From W1P20-047 sp045118335 (GTDB taxonomy: Bacteria; Actinomycetota; Coriobacteriia; Coriobacteriales; Eggerthellaceae), in assembly GCA_045118335.1 (NCBI GenBank), contig JBGUXY010000087.1, forward strand, positions 1-27,688: DNA of 27,688 bases. The letters run 5' to 3'. The notes beneath the pieces are model-generated. The model did no database searches, had not been told where the DNA came from, and saw only the letters and a list, made by a program, of their open reading frames with translations. Below, in pieces: positions 6,888 through 14,677 of the stretch; position 1 is the stretch's first letter, and the number at the start of each line of letters is the position of its first letter. Made by a program: the position numbers and the translations under genes.

Positions 6888-9653
6888 GTGCGGGAAGCGG
6901 TCGAGCATACCCGAAACAAGAAGAAGATACTGGGTTGGCGAGGTGTCCTAGACGGATATACTCCCATAGTGCGGTTAATGATCGCGGTCGTGCTCGCGGT
7001 AGCGGGTTCTGCAATCACATTCACGCAGCTGGGGTTCGTAGACGTGGTGCTTCCAGGTGGAACCGTGATATACGTGGTCGTCCTGCTCCAGATCGTGGCA
7101 CTTGGCGCGCTGCTTTTCGGAACGCTCGCCGGCGTGGCGTTCGGCGTGGCGATTGGCGCCGTGCTGTTCGCACATTCCCACTTCCTCCCCCTCGACCATT
7201 ACGAGCTTTCCTTCATAACGCCTATGACGTCCATGGTCATGCTGGGCATCAGCGGTCTGCTTTTGGGGGTTCTGTTCGCACTCGCATTGCGCAAGAGCCC
7301 TTCGCGCGCCCGACGCGTTCTTCGCATCGCAATCGCGTGCATTGTCGTGTCGTGGCTCTACAGCTTGGGATTTGCAATCAACGTCTTCGTGTCTTCGCTT
7401 GTCGAGCTGGTCGAGGATATGGGGGTGGAGGTTTCTGAATCTTATGTGAGGCAGAGGGCGGCCGCTACCGCCATGGGTTTGGGTGACATGGGCTTGCAGG
7501 CATGGGCGGATGCCATTCTGATGATTTTCCTTTGCACGGTGGGAGACTATGCGTCGTGCAAGGCGAAGGAGCGAAGGGGAACCTTGGGCTTGCGCACCTT
7601 GTTCGGAGCGTGGCTTACCGTAGTGGTGGCGCTTGGATTCATGGTCATGTCCGCCGTGAGTTTCGCCGTCATTTCCGAGCATGAGCTAAGGGAAGCCGAA
7701 GACCTGATGCGAGACGAGGTCGACTACCTGTCGGGCCAGTTCGAAGACTCCGATAAACGTAGCGGACTCATGGCAAGCCTACTCGAGCAAGCTGGCTTGG
7801 AATACGATGAGCTCGACGACGAAATGACCGTTCAGCTAGCCGAGGCGTTTTCAGATGATCGAATCCTGAGCGGCTACTCGACCGACGAGGACGGCGTCGT
7901 CATCGTGACGCTCGACAAGTACGTGTATGTGAGCAATGTCGACAGCCTCGAGGGCGGCGATGCCATCGAGGATGTTCTTGACAGGGATATACTCAATGCT
8001 TTTGAGCTGTGCATCGAAACTGGAGAGATGCAACGGTTTGTCTATGATGGCTCTGCCGGGGTCGCAAATCAGTACGAAGATGCGGATGCGGAAAGGCTCC
8101 ATCCGCATATTGCGTATCTGTATGCCAAACGCATGGAAACGTCTTACGACTGGGGCCAGGACTACCACCAAGACGTCATCATGATTCGACCGTCCAGCTT
8201 GGTGTTCGAGCAGCGCGGCACGTTCATAAAATGGATGGTGATTTCCGAGCTCGTGTTGCTGCTTGCTGTGTTCGCGCTTGTGTTTCAACTGCTGGAACGC
8301 GTGGTCGCCCGCCGTATTGACGAAGAAAACGAGGCGCTCGCGCTCATTACCGCCGGTGAGCTCTATACGCGAACCGAAGCAGGTGGGACGCGTGAGTTCG
8401 AGTCGCTATCCGAAGGCATCAATACCACAGTGGACGCCTTGCGTGGCCTGATTGCCGAGGCCGAAACACGCATGGACGAAGAACTGGATACGGCAAAGGC
8501 CATCCAGGAGTCGGCGCTCCCGCAGATCTTCCCTCCTTATCCCGACATTCGCAAGTTCGACATCTATGCTTCCATGCAGGCGGCCAAGCAGGTTGGCGGC
8601 GACTTCTACGACTTCTTCCTCATTGGCGATGACAACAGTGCGAGTGCAGGCAGGATCGCCTTCGTGGTGGCCGACGTGTCTGGCAAGGGCATACCGGCTG
8701 CGCTGTTCATGATGAAGGCGAAGGCTCAAATCCGCGGCTATGTGGGCAGCGGTATGGAACTGGGCGAAGCCATGGAAGAAGCGAACCGTCAGTTGTGCGA
8801 GGGTAACGAGGCGAGCATGTTCGTGACGGCTTGGGTGGGTGTGCTCGACTACGCTACCGGGCATGTCGAGTACGTGAACGCTGGCCACAATCCACCGCTT
8901 TTGTGGCAGCGCGACGGTGGCTGGCGCTGGATGCGGCAGAAATCAGGGCCGATGTTGGGCTTGTTCGATGTTTCGTATCAGGCACATGCGGTCGAGTGCA
9001 TCGCAGGCGACACGTTCTTGCTCTATTCCGATGGAGTTACCGAGGCCTTCGATGTGGACGAAGCGCTCTACGGTGAAGAGCGGTTGCTGGCTGTGGCAGA
9101 GCTGGGATACCGTCTTCACCCGCGCGAGCTGCTCGAATCCGTGCGTGCCAACGTGGCAGAATATGCAGCGGGCGCCGAGCAATCGGACGACATCACGATT
9201 CTAGCCTTGGAAGTGGGCGTGCCGCCCGAAGTCACCGCCACGCTGGAAGTGCGGGCTGTGATTGAGGAGCTGAGCCACGTGAACGACTTCCTGCATGCCG
9301 AGCTCGAGCGGCGCATGTGTCCGCTGCGAGCCCAAACCCAGCTTGACATCGCGGTCGAGGAGCTGTTCGTGAACGTGTGCAGCTACGCGTATCCGGAAGC
9401 GGTGCCAGACGATCCGGGTATCGTGCGAATCCAGCGCACTTACAGCGCTGACCCTCCCTCTATCACCGTGGACATCATCGACGAGGGCGTGCCGTACAAC
9501 CCGCTGTCAAAGCCCGATGCTGTGACGCCAAGCAATATCGAGGACGTGCCAATCGGCGGCTTGGGAATCCTCATGGCCAAAAAAAGCGTCGATGAGATGC
9601 GCTACGAACGAATGGGCGACAGCAATATCGTGACCATTATGAAGAAGTGGTAA
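6888..9653 (+). CDS. Membrane sensor with SpoIIE/PP2C phosphatase and GHKL kinase domains
   Basis: This is a 921-residue protein from GTG 6888 (no other in-frame start nearby; ribosome site weak). Residues 25-225 hold five to six membrane helices, another lies at about 240-263, an extracytoplasmic sensor region spans about 265-445 and a last helix 447-470 leads into a HAMP-like stretch. The PP2C domain (about 530-780) has GGDFYDFF (570-577), ADVSGKG (595-601), NAGHNPP, YSDGVTEAFD and QSDDIT, so its metal-binding aspartates are present. Residues 785-921 are a GHKL ATPase (AVEELFVNVCSYAY, IDEGVPYNP, GGLGILMAKKSVDEM), as in RsbW/SpoIIAB. One chain thus carries both enzymes that set the phosphorylation state of a STAS partner. 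It presumably senses an outside signal and, with the STAS protein, controls the upstream sigma factor; the target is inference. The stop TAA abuts a REP-like repeat. Confidence 0.9.
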   Translation: MREAVEHTRNKKKILGWRGVLDGYTPIVRLMIAVVLAVAGSAITFTQLGFVDVVLPGGTVIYVVVLLQIVALGALLFGTLAGVAFGVAIGAVLFAHSHFLPLDHYELSFITPMTSMVMLGISGLLLGVLFALALRKSPSRARRVLRIAIACIVVSWLYSLGFAINVFVSSLVELVEDMGVEVSESYVRQRAAATAMGLGDMGLQAWADAILMIFLCTVGDYASCKAKERRGTLGLRTLFGAWLTVVVALGFMVMSAVSFAVISEHELREAEDLMRDEVDYLSGQFEDSDKRSGLMASLLEQAGLEYDELDDEMTVQLAEAFSDDRILSGYSTDEDGVVIVTLDKYVYVSNVDSLEGGDAIEDVLDRDILNAFELCIETGEMQRFVYDGSAGVANQYEDADAERLHPHIAYLYAKRMETSYDWGQDYHQDVIMIRPSSLVFEQRGTFIKWMVISELVLLLAVFALVFQLLERVVARRIDEENEALALITAGELYTRTEAGGTREFESLSEGINTTVDALRGLIAEAETRMDEELDTAKAIQESALPQIFPPYPDIRKFDIYASMQAAKQVGGDFYDFFLIGDDNSASAGRIAFVVADVSGKGIPAALFMMKAKAQIRGYVGSGMELGEAMEEANRQLCEGNEASMFVTAWVGVLDYATGHVEYVNAGHNPPLLWQRDGGWRWMRQKSGPMLGLFDVSYQAHAVECIAGDTFLLYSDGVTEAFDVDEALYGEERLLAVAELGYRLHPRELLESVRANVAEYAAGAEQSDDITILALEVGVPPEVTATLEVRAVIEELSHVNDFLHAELERRMCPLRAQTQLDIAVEELFVNVCSYAYPEAVPDDPGIVRIQRTYSADPPSITVDIIDEGVPYNPLSKPDAVTPSNIEDVPIGGLGILMAKKSVDEMRYERMGDSNIVTIMKKW

Positions 9654-9788
9654 TGAGAAATAGGGACTGAGGGACTGAGAGAAATAGGGACGAGAAATAG
9701 GGACGGGTGCATTTTCTCACCCAAGACAAATGAGGAAAGAGAAATGGGAATGAGAAAAAGAACCCGTCCCTATTTCTCCTATTTCTCA
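9654..9788. repeat. REP-like repeat cluster between convergent genes
   Basis: GAGAAATAGGGAC occurs at 9655-9667, 9679-9691 and 9692-9704. The last copy extends to GAGAAATAGGGACGGGT (9692-9708) and is matched by a perfect 17-bp inverted copy at 9762-9778, with a shorter inverted piece (ATTTCTCA) at 9781-9788 that includes the stop codon of the EamA gene. The same 17-mer and its inverse recur at 20915-21051. A dispersed palindromic intergenic repeat is the simplest explanation; it may act as a bidirectional terminator here. Confidence 0.8.
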
Positions 9789-10697
9789 TTGTTTCTGATG
9801 GGTGTTCGCTATGCTGACGCCGGCGACGATGATGGCGGCGCCAATGGCTTGCCAGGCGGTGAATGGCTCCGCTAGCAACAGCGTCCCGGCGACGATCGAG
9901 GTAATTGTGGACACGCCGATGAAGGAGACGGTGCGGTTGACCCCAATGTTCGCAATTGCCACGTTCGAGAGGAAAAACGCGCCGATGGAGCAGCCGATGC
10001 CCTGGTAAAGCACCACGGTCGCGAACTGATAATTATCGAACGGCAACGTGAGTAGTTCCCGTGTCGTGCCTAAAGCGATTCCTTCTGCAAGTGCGAGAAA
10101 CACGAAGACAACGGCACCTGCCGCCAGCATGACGTAGGTGATTTCGATTCCGTTGTAACACGCCGCCTTGTCTACGGAAACGGTATAGAGCGAATAGGAG
10201 ATCACGGCGAGCACGAGAAAGCCGTACCCGATGGGGGAAAGGCTCGTCGACGACCCGACGGCGAGCACGGTTGCGATCACGCCCGCCAAGGTGATCAATA
10301 TCCCCGTTACCTGTAGGCCAGAGGGCTTCTTCTTCAGAAGTATGGTGGATGCAATCAGGGATGCAACCGGGATGCAGGCTAGGAACACCCCGCTTTCCGA
10401 TGCCGTCGTGTGGCTGATTCCCACCGTCTCGCCCACGAAGTAAAGGCATGGGGTGAACAGCGCGACCAGAAGCAGCGGGCGTAGCGATTTCCCCTTGAGG
10501 TTCACCTTTACCAAGCGCATCGCGACGAGAATGCTCATGATGGTAAATGCGGTCAGGAACCGCCATCCGAGTAGGGTGAACGTGCTTACCTCGCCCGTCA
10601 CTTGCTTGGTGAACACGTAGCTCAGACCGAACAGAGTCTCGCATCCGAGGGCGCACAGGCAGCCTGCGATCACGCTATTATTCTTGACATTACCCAA
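9786..10697 (-). CDS. EamA/DMT-family inner membrane transporter
   Basis: This 303-residue, very hydrophobic protein has about ten membrane helices in two five-helix halves, as in the drug/metabolite transporter family. The first half ends near residue 130 (LIASTILLKKKPSGLQVTGILITLAG) and the second near 300 (LLAEPFTAWQAIGAAIIVAGV); these LL-x-E/K-P-x-x-x-QxxG repeats are the EamA signature. It probably exports or imports a small metabolite; the substrate cannot be read from sequence. The start is TTG (10697-10695), supported by GGAG 6 nt upstream; no in-frame ATG is near. It is convergent with the sensor phosphatase gene, and its stop codon lies in the REP-like repeat. Confidence 0.9.
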   Translation of the reverse strand: MGNVKNNSVIAGCLCALGCETLFGLSYVFTKQVTGEVSTFTLLGWRFLTAFTIMSILVAMRLVKVNLKGKSLRPLLLVALFTPCLYFVGETVGISHTTASESGVFLACIPVASLIASTILLKKKPSGLQVTGILITLAGVIATVLAVGSSTSLSPIGYGFLVLAVISYSLYTVSVDKAACYNGIEITYVMLAAGAVVFVFLALAEGIALGTTRELLTLPFDNYQFATVVLYQGIGCSIGAFFLSNVAIANIGVNRTVSFIGVSTITSIVAGTLLLAEPFTAWQAIGAAIIVAGVSIANTHQKQ

Positions 10698-10757
10698 TCC
10701 ACACTCCTAAAACGTGTCAGCGAGACCCTTACCCATTTGTCGCATTTGCGAATGAGC

Positions 10758-10784
10758 GGGTCAGCTGCCCGTAGCAGCTGACCC
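10758..10784 (-). terminator. 11-bp perfect hairpin between two minus-strand genes
   Basis: GGGTCAGCTGC (10758-10768) and GCAGCTGACCC (10774-10784) pair perfectly around a 5-nt loop. It lies 30 nt past the stop of the dipeptidase gene and 61 nt before the EamA start, so it probably ends dipeptidase transcription. A T-run is absent, so it could instead be a protein-binding dyad. Confidence 0.5.
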
Positions 10785-10813
10785 ACTTACGCCGAATGGC
10801 TGCTAGCATAGGT

Positions 10814-11464
10814 TTACGCGCGAACGCTGCTGCACGCAACGGGGAACGAGAAATAGGTTTCGGGATAGGGCTCGTCTGCAAGGGTGAAGTGCCACCATTC
10901 GCACTCGTAGGGCTCGAAGCCAGCGCGCATCATGGTCCGCTGCAGGAGCATCCGCGCCTGGTACTGCTCTTCGGTGATGTTCGTATACGAGGGATGCGAC
11001 ACTTCCCCGAACAGGTCGAAGGGGCTTCCCATGTCAACCTCGAAGCCTGTTGCCATGTCGAGCAGCGTCAAATCGACGGTGCTGCCACGGCTGTGGCTCG
11101 ACAGAGAGGCGATGTAGCCGAGCTTGAAGGTGTCAGTCTTGTCGATATCGGGGTAGAAGTACTGCTTCATGCGCTGGTCGGTGTCCTCGATGCCCCAGAG
11201 CACGAAGTGCTTCACTGCGGTGGTGGGCCGGTATGCGTCGAACACTTTCAGCCGATAACCCTGCACCAGAAGCTCGGCTGCCACGCCTTTCAGTGCACGC
11301 GCGCATTCGCGCGTGCACAACGCCACGGGTTCCTCGTAGCCGTCGATGCGGTCGCCAATAAAGTTGTAGGTGGAGTAATAACGGATTTCCTGAACGATGC
11401 TTGGCACGAAATCGGCCAAAAGGACGAATTGCGATGCATCCATATCGGGATCGGGTCTTCTCAT
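10814..11464 (-). CDS. D-Ala-D-Ala dipeptidase (VanX/DdpX-like, M15 family)
   Basis: This 216-residue zinc peptidase hydrolyses D-Ala-D-Ala dipeptide. Visible motifs are RYYSTYNFIGDRIDGY near the N-terminus, VFDAYRPTTAVKHF, the zinc-binding SSHSRGSTVDLTLLD (His and Asp ligands) and EWWHFT (catalytic Glu and third zinc ligand), all in the VanX order and at the usual length. The start ATG (11464-11462) has AGGAG 5 nt upstream; the frame stays open further upstream but that part is low-complexity basic sequence and not credible. There is no signal peptide, so it acts in the cytoplasm. No vanH/vanA-type ligase is nearby, so recycling of cell-wall D-Ala-D-Ala is more likely than glycopeptide resistance. 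Confidence 0.88.
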   Translation of the reverse strand: MRRPDPDMDASQFVLLADFVPSIVQEIRYYSTYNFIGDRIDGYEEPVALCTRECARALKGVAAELLVQGYRLKVFDAYRPTTAVKHFVLWGIEDTDQRMKQYFYPDIDKTDTFKLGYIASLSSHSRGSTVDLTLLDMATGFEVDMGSPFDLFGEVSHPSYTNITEEQYQARMLLQRTMMRAGFEPYECEWWHFTLADEPYPETYFSFPVACSSVRA

Positions 11465-11746
11465 GGTGCTCCTGTCTGCGTGTCGACGAGCGTTAGGTTT
11501 CTTCGCATACTCTAACACAGCGGGAAAACAGAATAGAGCATGCCCGCGCTTGCGGTCTGCGGACTGGGCACTGTGCCGCATGGCCTCCTGCTTCTTGCGC
11601 CGTCGACGACGAACGCCCGCCTTCCTTTTGAGTAAGAGTACGGTTATTTCTCGTGGCGCGGGGTTAAGGTGCGCGCTATTCGTATAAGATGAGGGCAACA
11701 CAACGACAGCGATGCCGAGTGGGCGGTTTGCGGAAAGGTTGTCTTC
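11465..11746. promoter_or_regulatory. Divergent intergenic region with candidate -10 for the sensor kinase
   Basis: The 282-nt region separates the dipeptidase (minus) and sensor kinase (plus) starts. TATAAG (11683-11688, followed by AT) is a plausible -10 for the kinase gene, without a convincing -35. No other gene, repeat or hairpin of note is visible. Shared position suggests, but does not show, joint control. Confidence 0.35.
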
Positions 11747-14605
11747 ATGGGGTCTGTGCCGAGAAGATCTGTTCGTGGTTACCTAGCTGGAATCCTAGTT
11801 TTGGCTCTTGCTGCCGTAGCTTGCATGCTCATCGTGCCGCATCATGCCATGGCGTCAGAAGACGATACGCAGGTCGTGCGCGTGGGCTACTATGAGAACG
11901 AAGTGTTCGAGGAGGGCGCACAGGAAGGTGCCGTCAAGACCGGATACGCTTACGAATACTACCGCAAGCTTTCCGAATACACGGGCTGGGAGTACGAATA
12001 CGTCTACGGCGAATATGGCGAACTGTATCAAATGCTGCTAGACGGAGATATCGACTTTCTAGCCGGCCTCGCATGGAAAGAAGACAGAGTAGGGCTTATC
12101 GGGTATCCAGACCAGCCCATGGGAAACGAGTCCCTGTCGCTCGTGAAGCACATTTCTGACGAGAACGTGACGCCTGACCCCTCCACGCTTTCGGGCAAGA
12201 GGATCGGCGTCTTGGATAGTGCCTTGGTGGGGACTTTGGAGCAGTATCTGGAAGACCACGACGTTTCTGCCGAAGTGGTGACGTATCGGGATTACGGGGA
12301 GCTCTTCAATGCCTTCGATGCGGGGGACATAGACGTTTTGGCAGCAGAGGGCGACGGTGCCTATGGCAGGAGCGATGCAGAGGTAACCGCGTCTTTCGGT
12401 TCGACTGATTACTATCTGTGCGTGAACGTCAATCGCCCCGATTTGCTGGAAGAGGTTAACTCCGCGCAAGAGCAGCTTCTGTCAGATGAGCCGGGCTATT
12501 TGAGCTCGCTTCATGATAAATACTATCCCGCCAGTGTCTCGTCTCGTGCGTTTTCCCAGGTAGAAAAGGAATGGATTGCAGAGCACGATACGCTTCGCGT
12601 CGGATATCTGAACCACTACCTTCCCTACAGCGACACCGACGATCAGGGTAACGTGACGGGGTTGGTGAAAGATGTCTTCCCGGCAATCTTGAATAGCTTG
12701 GGGGTGTCGGGCGTCGAGACGACGTTTCAGGGGTACGACAGCTACGACAGCATGATTGCCGCCGTGAATTCCGGAGAAGTCGACGTGGTTTTCCCCGTGG
12801 GCGGTGGTTTGTACTACTCCGAGGAAAACGGCATCTACCAGTCGAATGTGGTGGTGTCCTCTTCGACCAATCTCGTCTATCGTGGCGATTTCAGCGAAAG
12901 CACGACCAGTCATTTCGCGGTCAACGAGAGCAATCGCATGCAGTTCTACTACGTGAAGACGCACTTCCCAGACGCGCAGATCTCGTTTTACCCATCTATC
13001 GAAGAATGCCTGAACGCCGTGCTCTCGGGCAAAGTGGAATGCACCACGCTCAACGGTCTGCGCGCCAACGAGATGCTGAAGAACCGTAAATACGAGCAGC
13101 TGTCGCTTCGGCAGCTCAGCCAGAGCGACGATAGGTGCTTCGGTGTTCGAATTGGAAACGAAGGTCTGCTGAAGCTGCTGAATCGTGGTGTCAACGTGAT
13201 GGGAAGCGAATATGCCACGAGCATGGCCTCCCTGTATTCCGATGATCTCTACCGCTACACCATGGTGGATTTCCTCTTGGACAACATGGCCCTTTTCGCC
13301 TCTGCCATTTTGGCTATGGCGGCGTTGGTCATCGTCGTGCTGGTGCGCGACTCGAGGCGCACGAAAGCCCAGAAAGCCGCTCTTGCAGATGCACTTGATG
13401 CTGCCGAGCATGCGAACAGGGCAAAGACGGTTTTCCTTAGCAACATGTCTCATGACATCCGCACGCCCATGAACGCCATCGTGGGCTTCACGTCGATGGC
13501 GGAGCAAAACATCGACGACAAAGACCAGGTGGAGGAATGCCTTCAGAAGATCTCTGTTTCCAGCGAGCACCTGCTTTCGCTTATCAACGACGTGTTGGAG
13601 ATGAGTCGCATCGAGAGCGGGAAGCTGGTGATCGAGAAATCGGCGGTCAACTTGTCCGATTTGGTCAACGGCCTTAAAACCGTCATCCAGCCAGATGTGG
13701 CGGCTAGGGATCAGGACTTGTCGGTGGACATGCACCTGGAGCACGAGGTTGTCGTTTCCGACGAGCTGCGCCTGAACCAGGTCCTGCTCAACATTCTTTC
13801 GAATGCCACCAAGTTCACGCCATCGGGTGGTGCTATTAGCATGAGCGTGACCGAGCATCCCGCAAGCGAACCCGATATGGCGGACTTTGAGTTTTGCATC
13901 AAGGATAATGGCATCGGCATGAGCGAGGAGTTCTGCAAGACCGTCTTCGAGCCGTTCACGCGCGAGCAGACCAGCACGGTCAGCGGCATCCAGGGAACCG
14001 GATTGGGCATGGCCATCACCAAGAACATCGTGGACATGCTGGGAGGCTCGATATCGGTGAGCAGCACCGAAGGGCAGGGAAGCGAGTTTTTGGTATCCCT
14101 TCCCTGTAGATTCGCCGATGACGAGAGCTTGAAGTCCGATGGTTCCGATGGATTGCCGGCTGAAGCCGACAACTCGGATGCCGTCGCGAACTTCCAGGGG
14201 AAACGGGTGCTCCTTGCCGAGGACAACACGTTGAACCAGCAGATCGCCAAAACCATTCTGGAGGGTTGGGGCTTTGCCGTGGATGTGGCCTTCGATGGCG
14301 AAGAAGCGCTTCGAATGGTGGATGGCGAGCAAGCGGGGCACTACGATGTCGTCTTGATGGATATCCAGATGCCGAACGTGGATGGTTTAGAGGCAACCAG
14401 GATGATACGTGCGCTTGACGACCCCGAAAAGGCAAACGTTCCCATCGTTGCGGTGACGGCGAATGCGTTCGAAGAAGACCGAAAAGCCGCGTTCGACGCT
14501 GGCATGAACGGACATTTGGCCAAGCCGTACGACATCCCGAAGATGATGCAGACGCTTACAGCAGTAATTCGCGATGGGTCGGGGCCTGCGACTCATTCCG
14601 CGTGA
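11747..14605 (+). CDS. BvgS-type hybrid sensor histidine kinase (two SBP domains, HisKA, HATPase, receiver)
   Basis: This 952-residue protein begins with a signal sequence/anchor (about 11-36). Two periplasmic-type solute-binding domains of family 3 follow (about 44-262 and 282-500; openings VVRVGYYENEVF and TLRVGYLNHYLPYS). A membrane helix lies at about 513-533. The kinase has His569 in FLSNMSHDIRTPMNAIVGF, N-box NQVLLNILSNATKF, G1 DNGIGMS and G2 GTGLGMAI. The C-terminal receiver (about 815-935) has AEDN, phospho-acceptor Asp872 in VVLMDIQMP, and KPYD. It should bind an amino-acid-like or other small ligand outside the cell and pass phosphate from His569 to Asp872. No HPt domain or response regulator is adjacent, so the output partner is unknown. 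AAAGG precedes ATG 11747 by 8 nt. A minus-strand frame of 619 codons inside it is a shadow. Confidence 0.93.
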   Translation: MGSVPRRSVRGYLAGILVLALAAVACMLIVPHHAMASEDDTQVVRVGYYENEVFEEGAQEGAVKTGYAYEYYRKLSEYTGWEYEYVYGEYGELYQMLLDGDIDFLAGLAWKEDRVGLIGYPDQPMGNESLSLVKHISDENVTPDPSTLSGKRIGVLDSALVGTLEQYLEDHDVSAEVVTYRDYGELFNAFDAGDIDVLAAEGDGAYGRSDAEVTASFGSTDYYLCVNVNRPDLLEEVNSAQEQLLSDEPGYLSSLHDKYYPASVSSRAFSQVEKEWIAEHDTLRVGYLNHYLPYSDTDDQGNVTGLVKDVFPAILNSLGVSGVETTFQGYDSYDSMIAAVNSGEVDVVFPVGGGLYYSEENGIYQSNVVVSSSTNLVYRGDFSESTTSHFAVNESNRMQFYYVKTHFPDAQISFYPSIEECLNAVLSGKVECTTLNGLRANEMLKNRKYEQLSLRQLSQSDDRCFGVRIGNEGLLKLLNRGVNVMGSEYATSMASLYSDDLYRYTMVDFLLDNMALFASAILAMAALVIVVLVRDSRRTKAQKAALADALDAAEHANRAKTVFLSNMSHDIRTPMNAIVGFTSMAEQNIDDKDQVEECLQKISVSSEHLLSLINDVLEMSRIESGKLVIEKSAVNLSDLVNGLKTVIQPDVAARDQDLSVDMHLEHEVVVSDELRLNQVLLNILSNATKFTPSGGAISMSVTEHPASEPDMADFEFCIKDNGIGMSEEFCKTVFEPFTREQTSTVSGIQGTGLGMAITKNIVDMLGGSISVSSTEGQGSEFLVSLPCRFADDESLKSDGSDGLPAEADNSDAVANFQGKRVLLAEDNTLNQQIAKTILEGWGFAVDVAFDGEEALRMVDGEQAGHYDVVLMDIQMPNVDGLEATRMIRALDDPEKANVPIVAVTANAFEEDRKAAFDAGMNGHLAKPYDIPKMMQTLTAVIRDGSGPATHSA

Positions 14606-14626
14606 TTTGGGACAAAGCCCCAAATC
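14604..14626. terminator. Shared hairpin between convergent genes
   Basis: GATTTGGG (14604-14611) pairs with CCCAAATC (14619-14626) around a 7-nt loop and begins within the kinase stop codon. It has no clear T-run. It lies between convergent genes, so it may serve both directions. Confidence 0.4.
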
Positions 14627-14677
14627 ATCGCCTGTTGCGCTGGAAGACGAAAGCGAGTTGGGGGATACGGCGATTCG

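Noticed and set aside
10758..10784. Attachment site or recombination target
   Set aside because: Only a hairpin is visible; there is no integrase and no second copy in the window.
10814..11464. Vancomycin resistance cluster
   Set aside because: Only a VanX-like gene is present; no VanH dehydrogenase, D-Ala-D-Lac ligase or VanRS pair adjoins it. The nearby kinase is BvgS-like, not VanS-like.
12482..14341. 619-codon open frame on the minus strand
   Set aside because: It lies entirely antisense to the sensor kinase, whose domains and motifs are complete; the translation is His/Arg-rich low-quality protein without a known fold, as expected for a GC-rich shadow frame.
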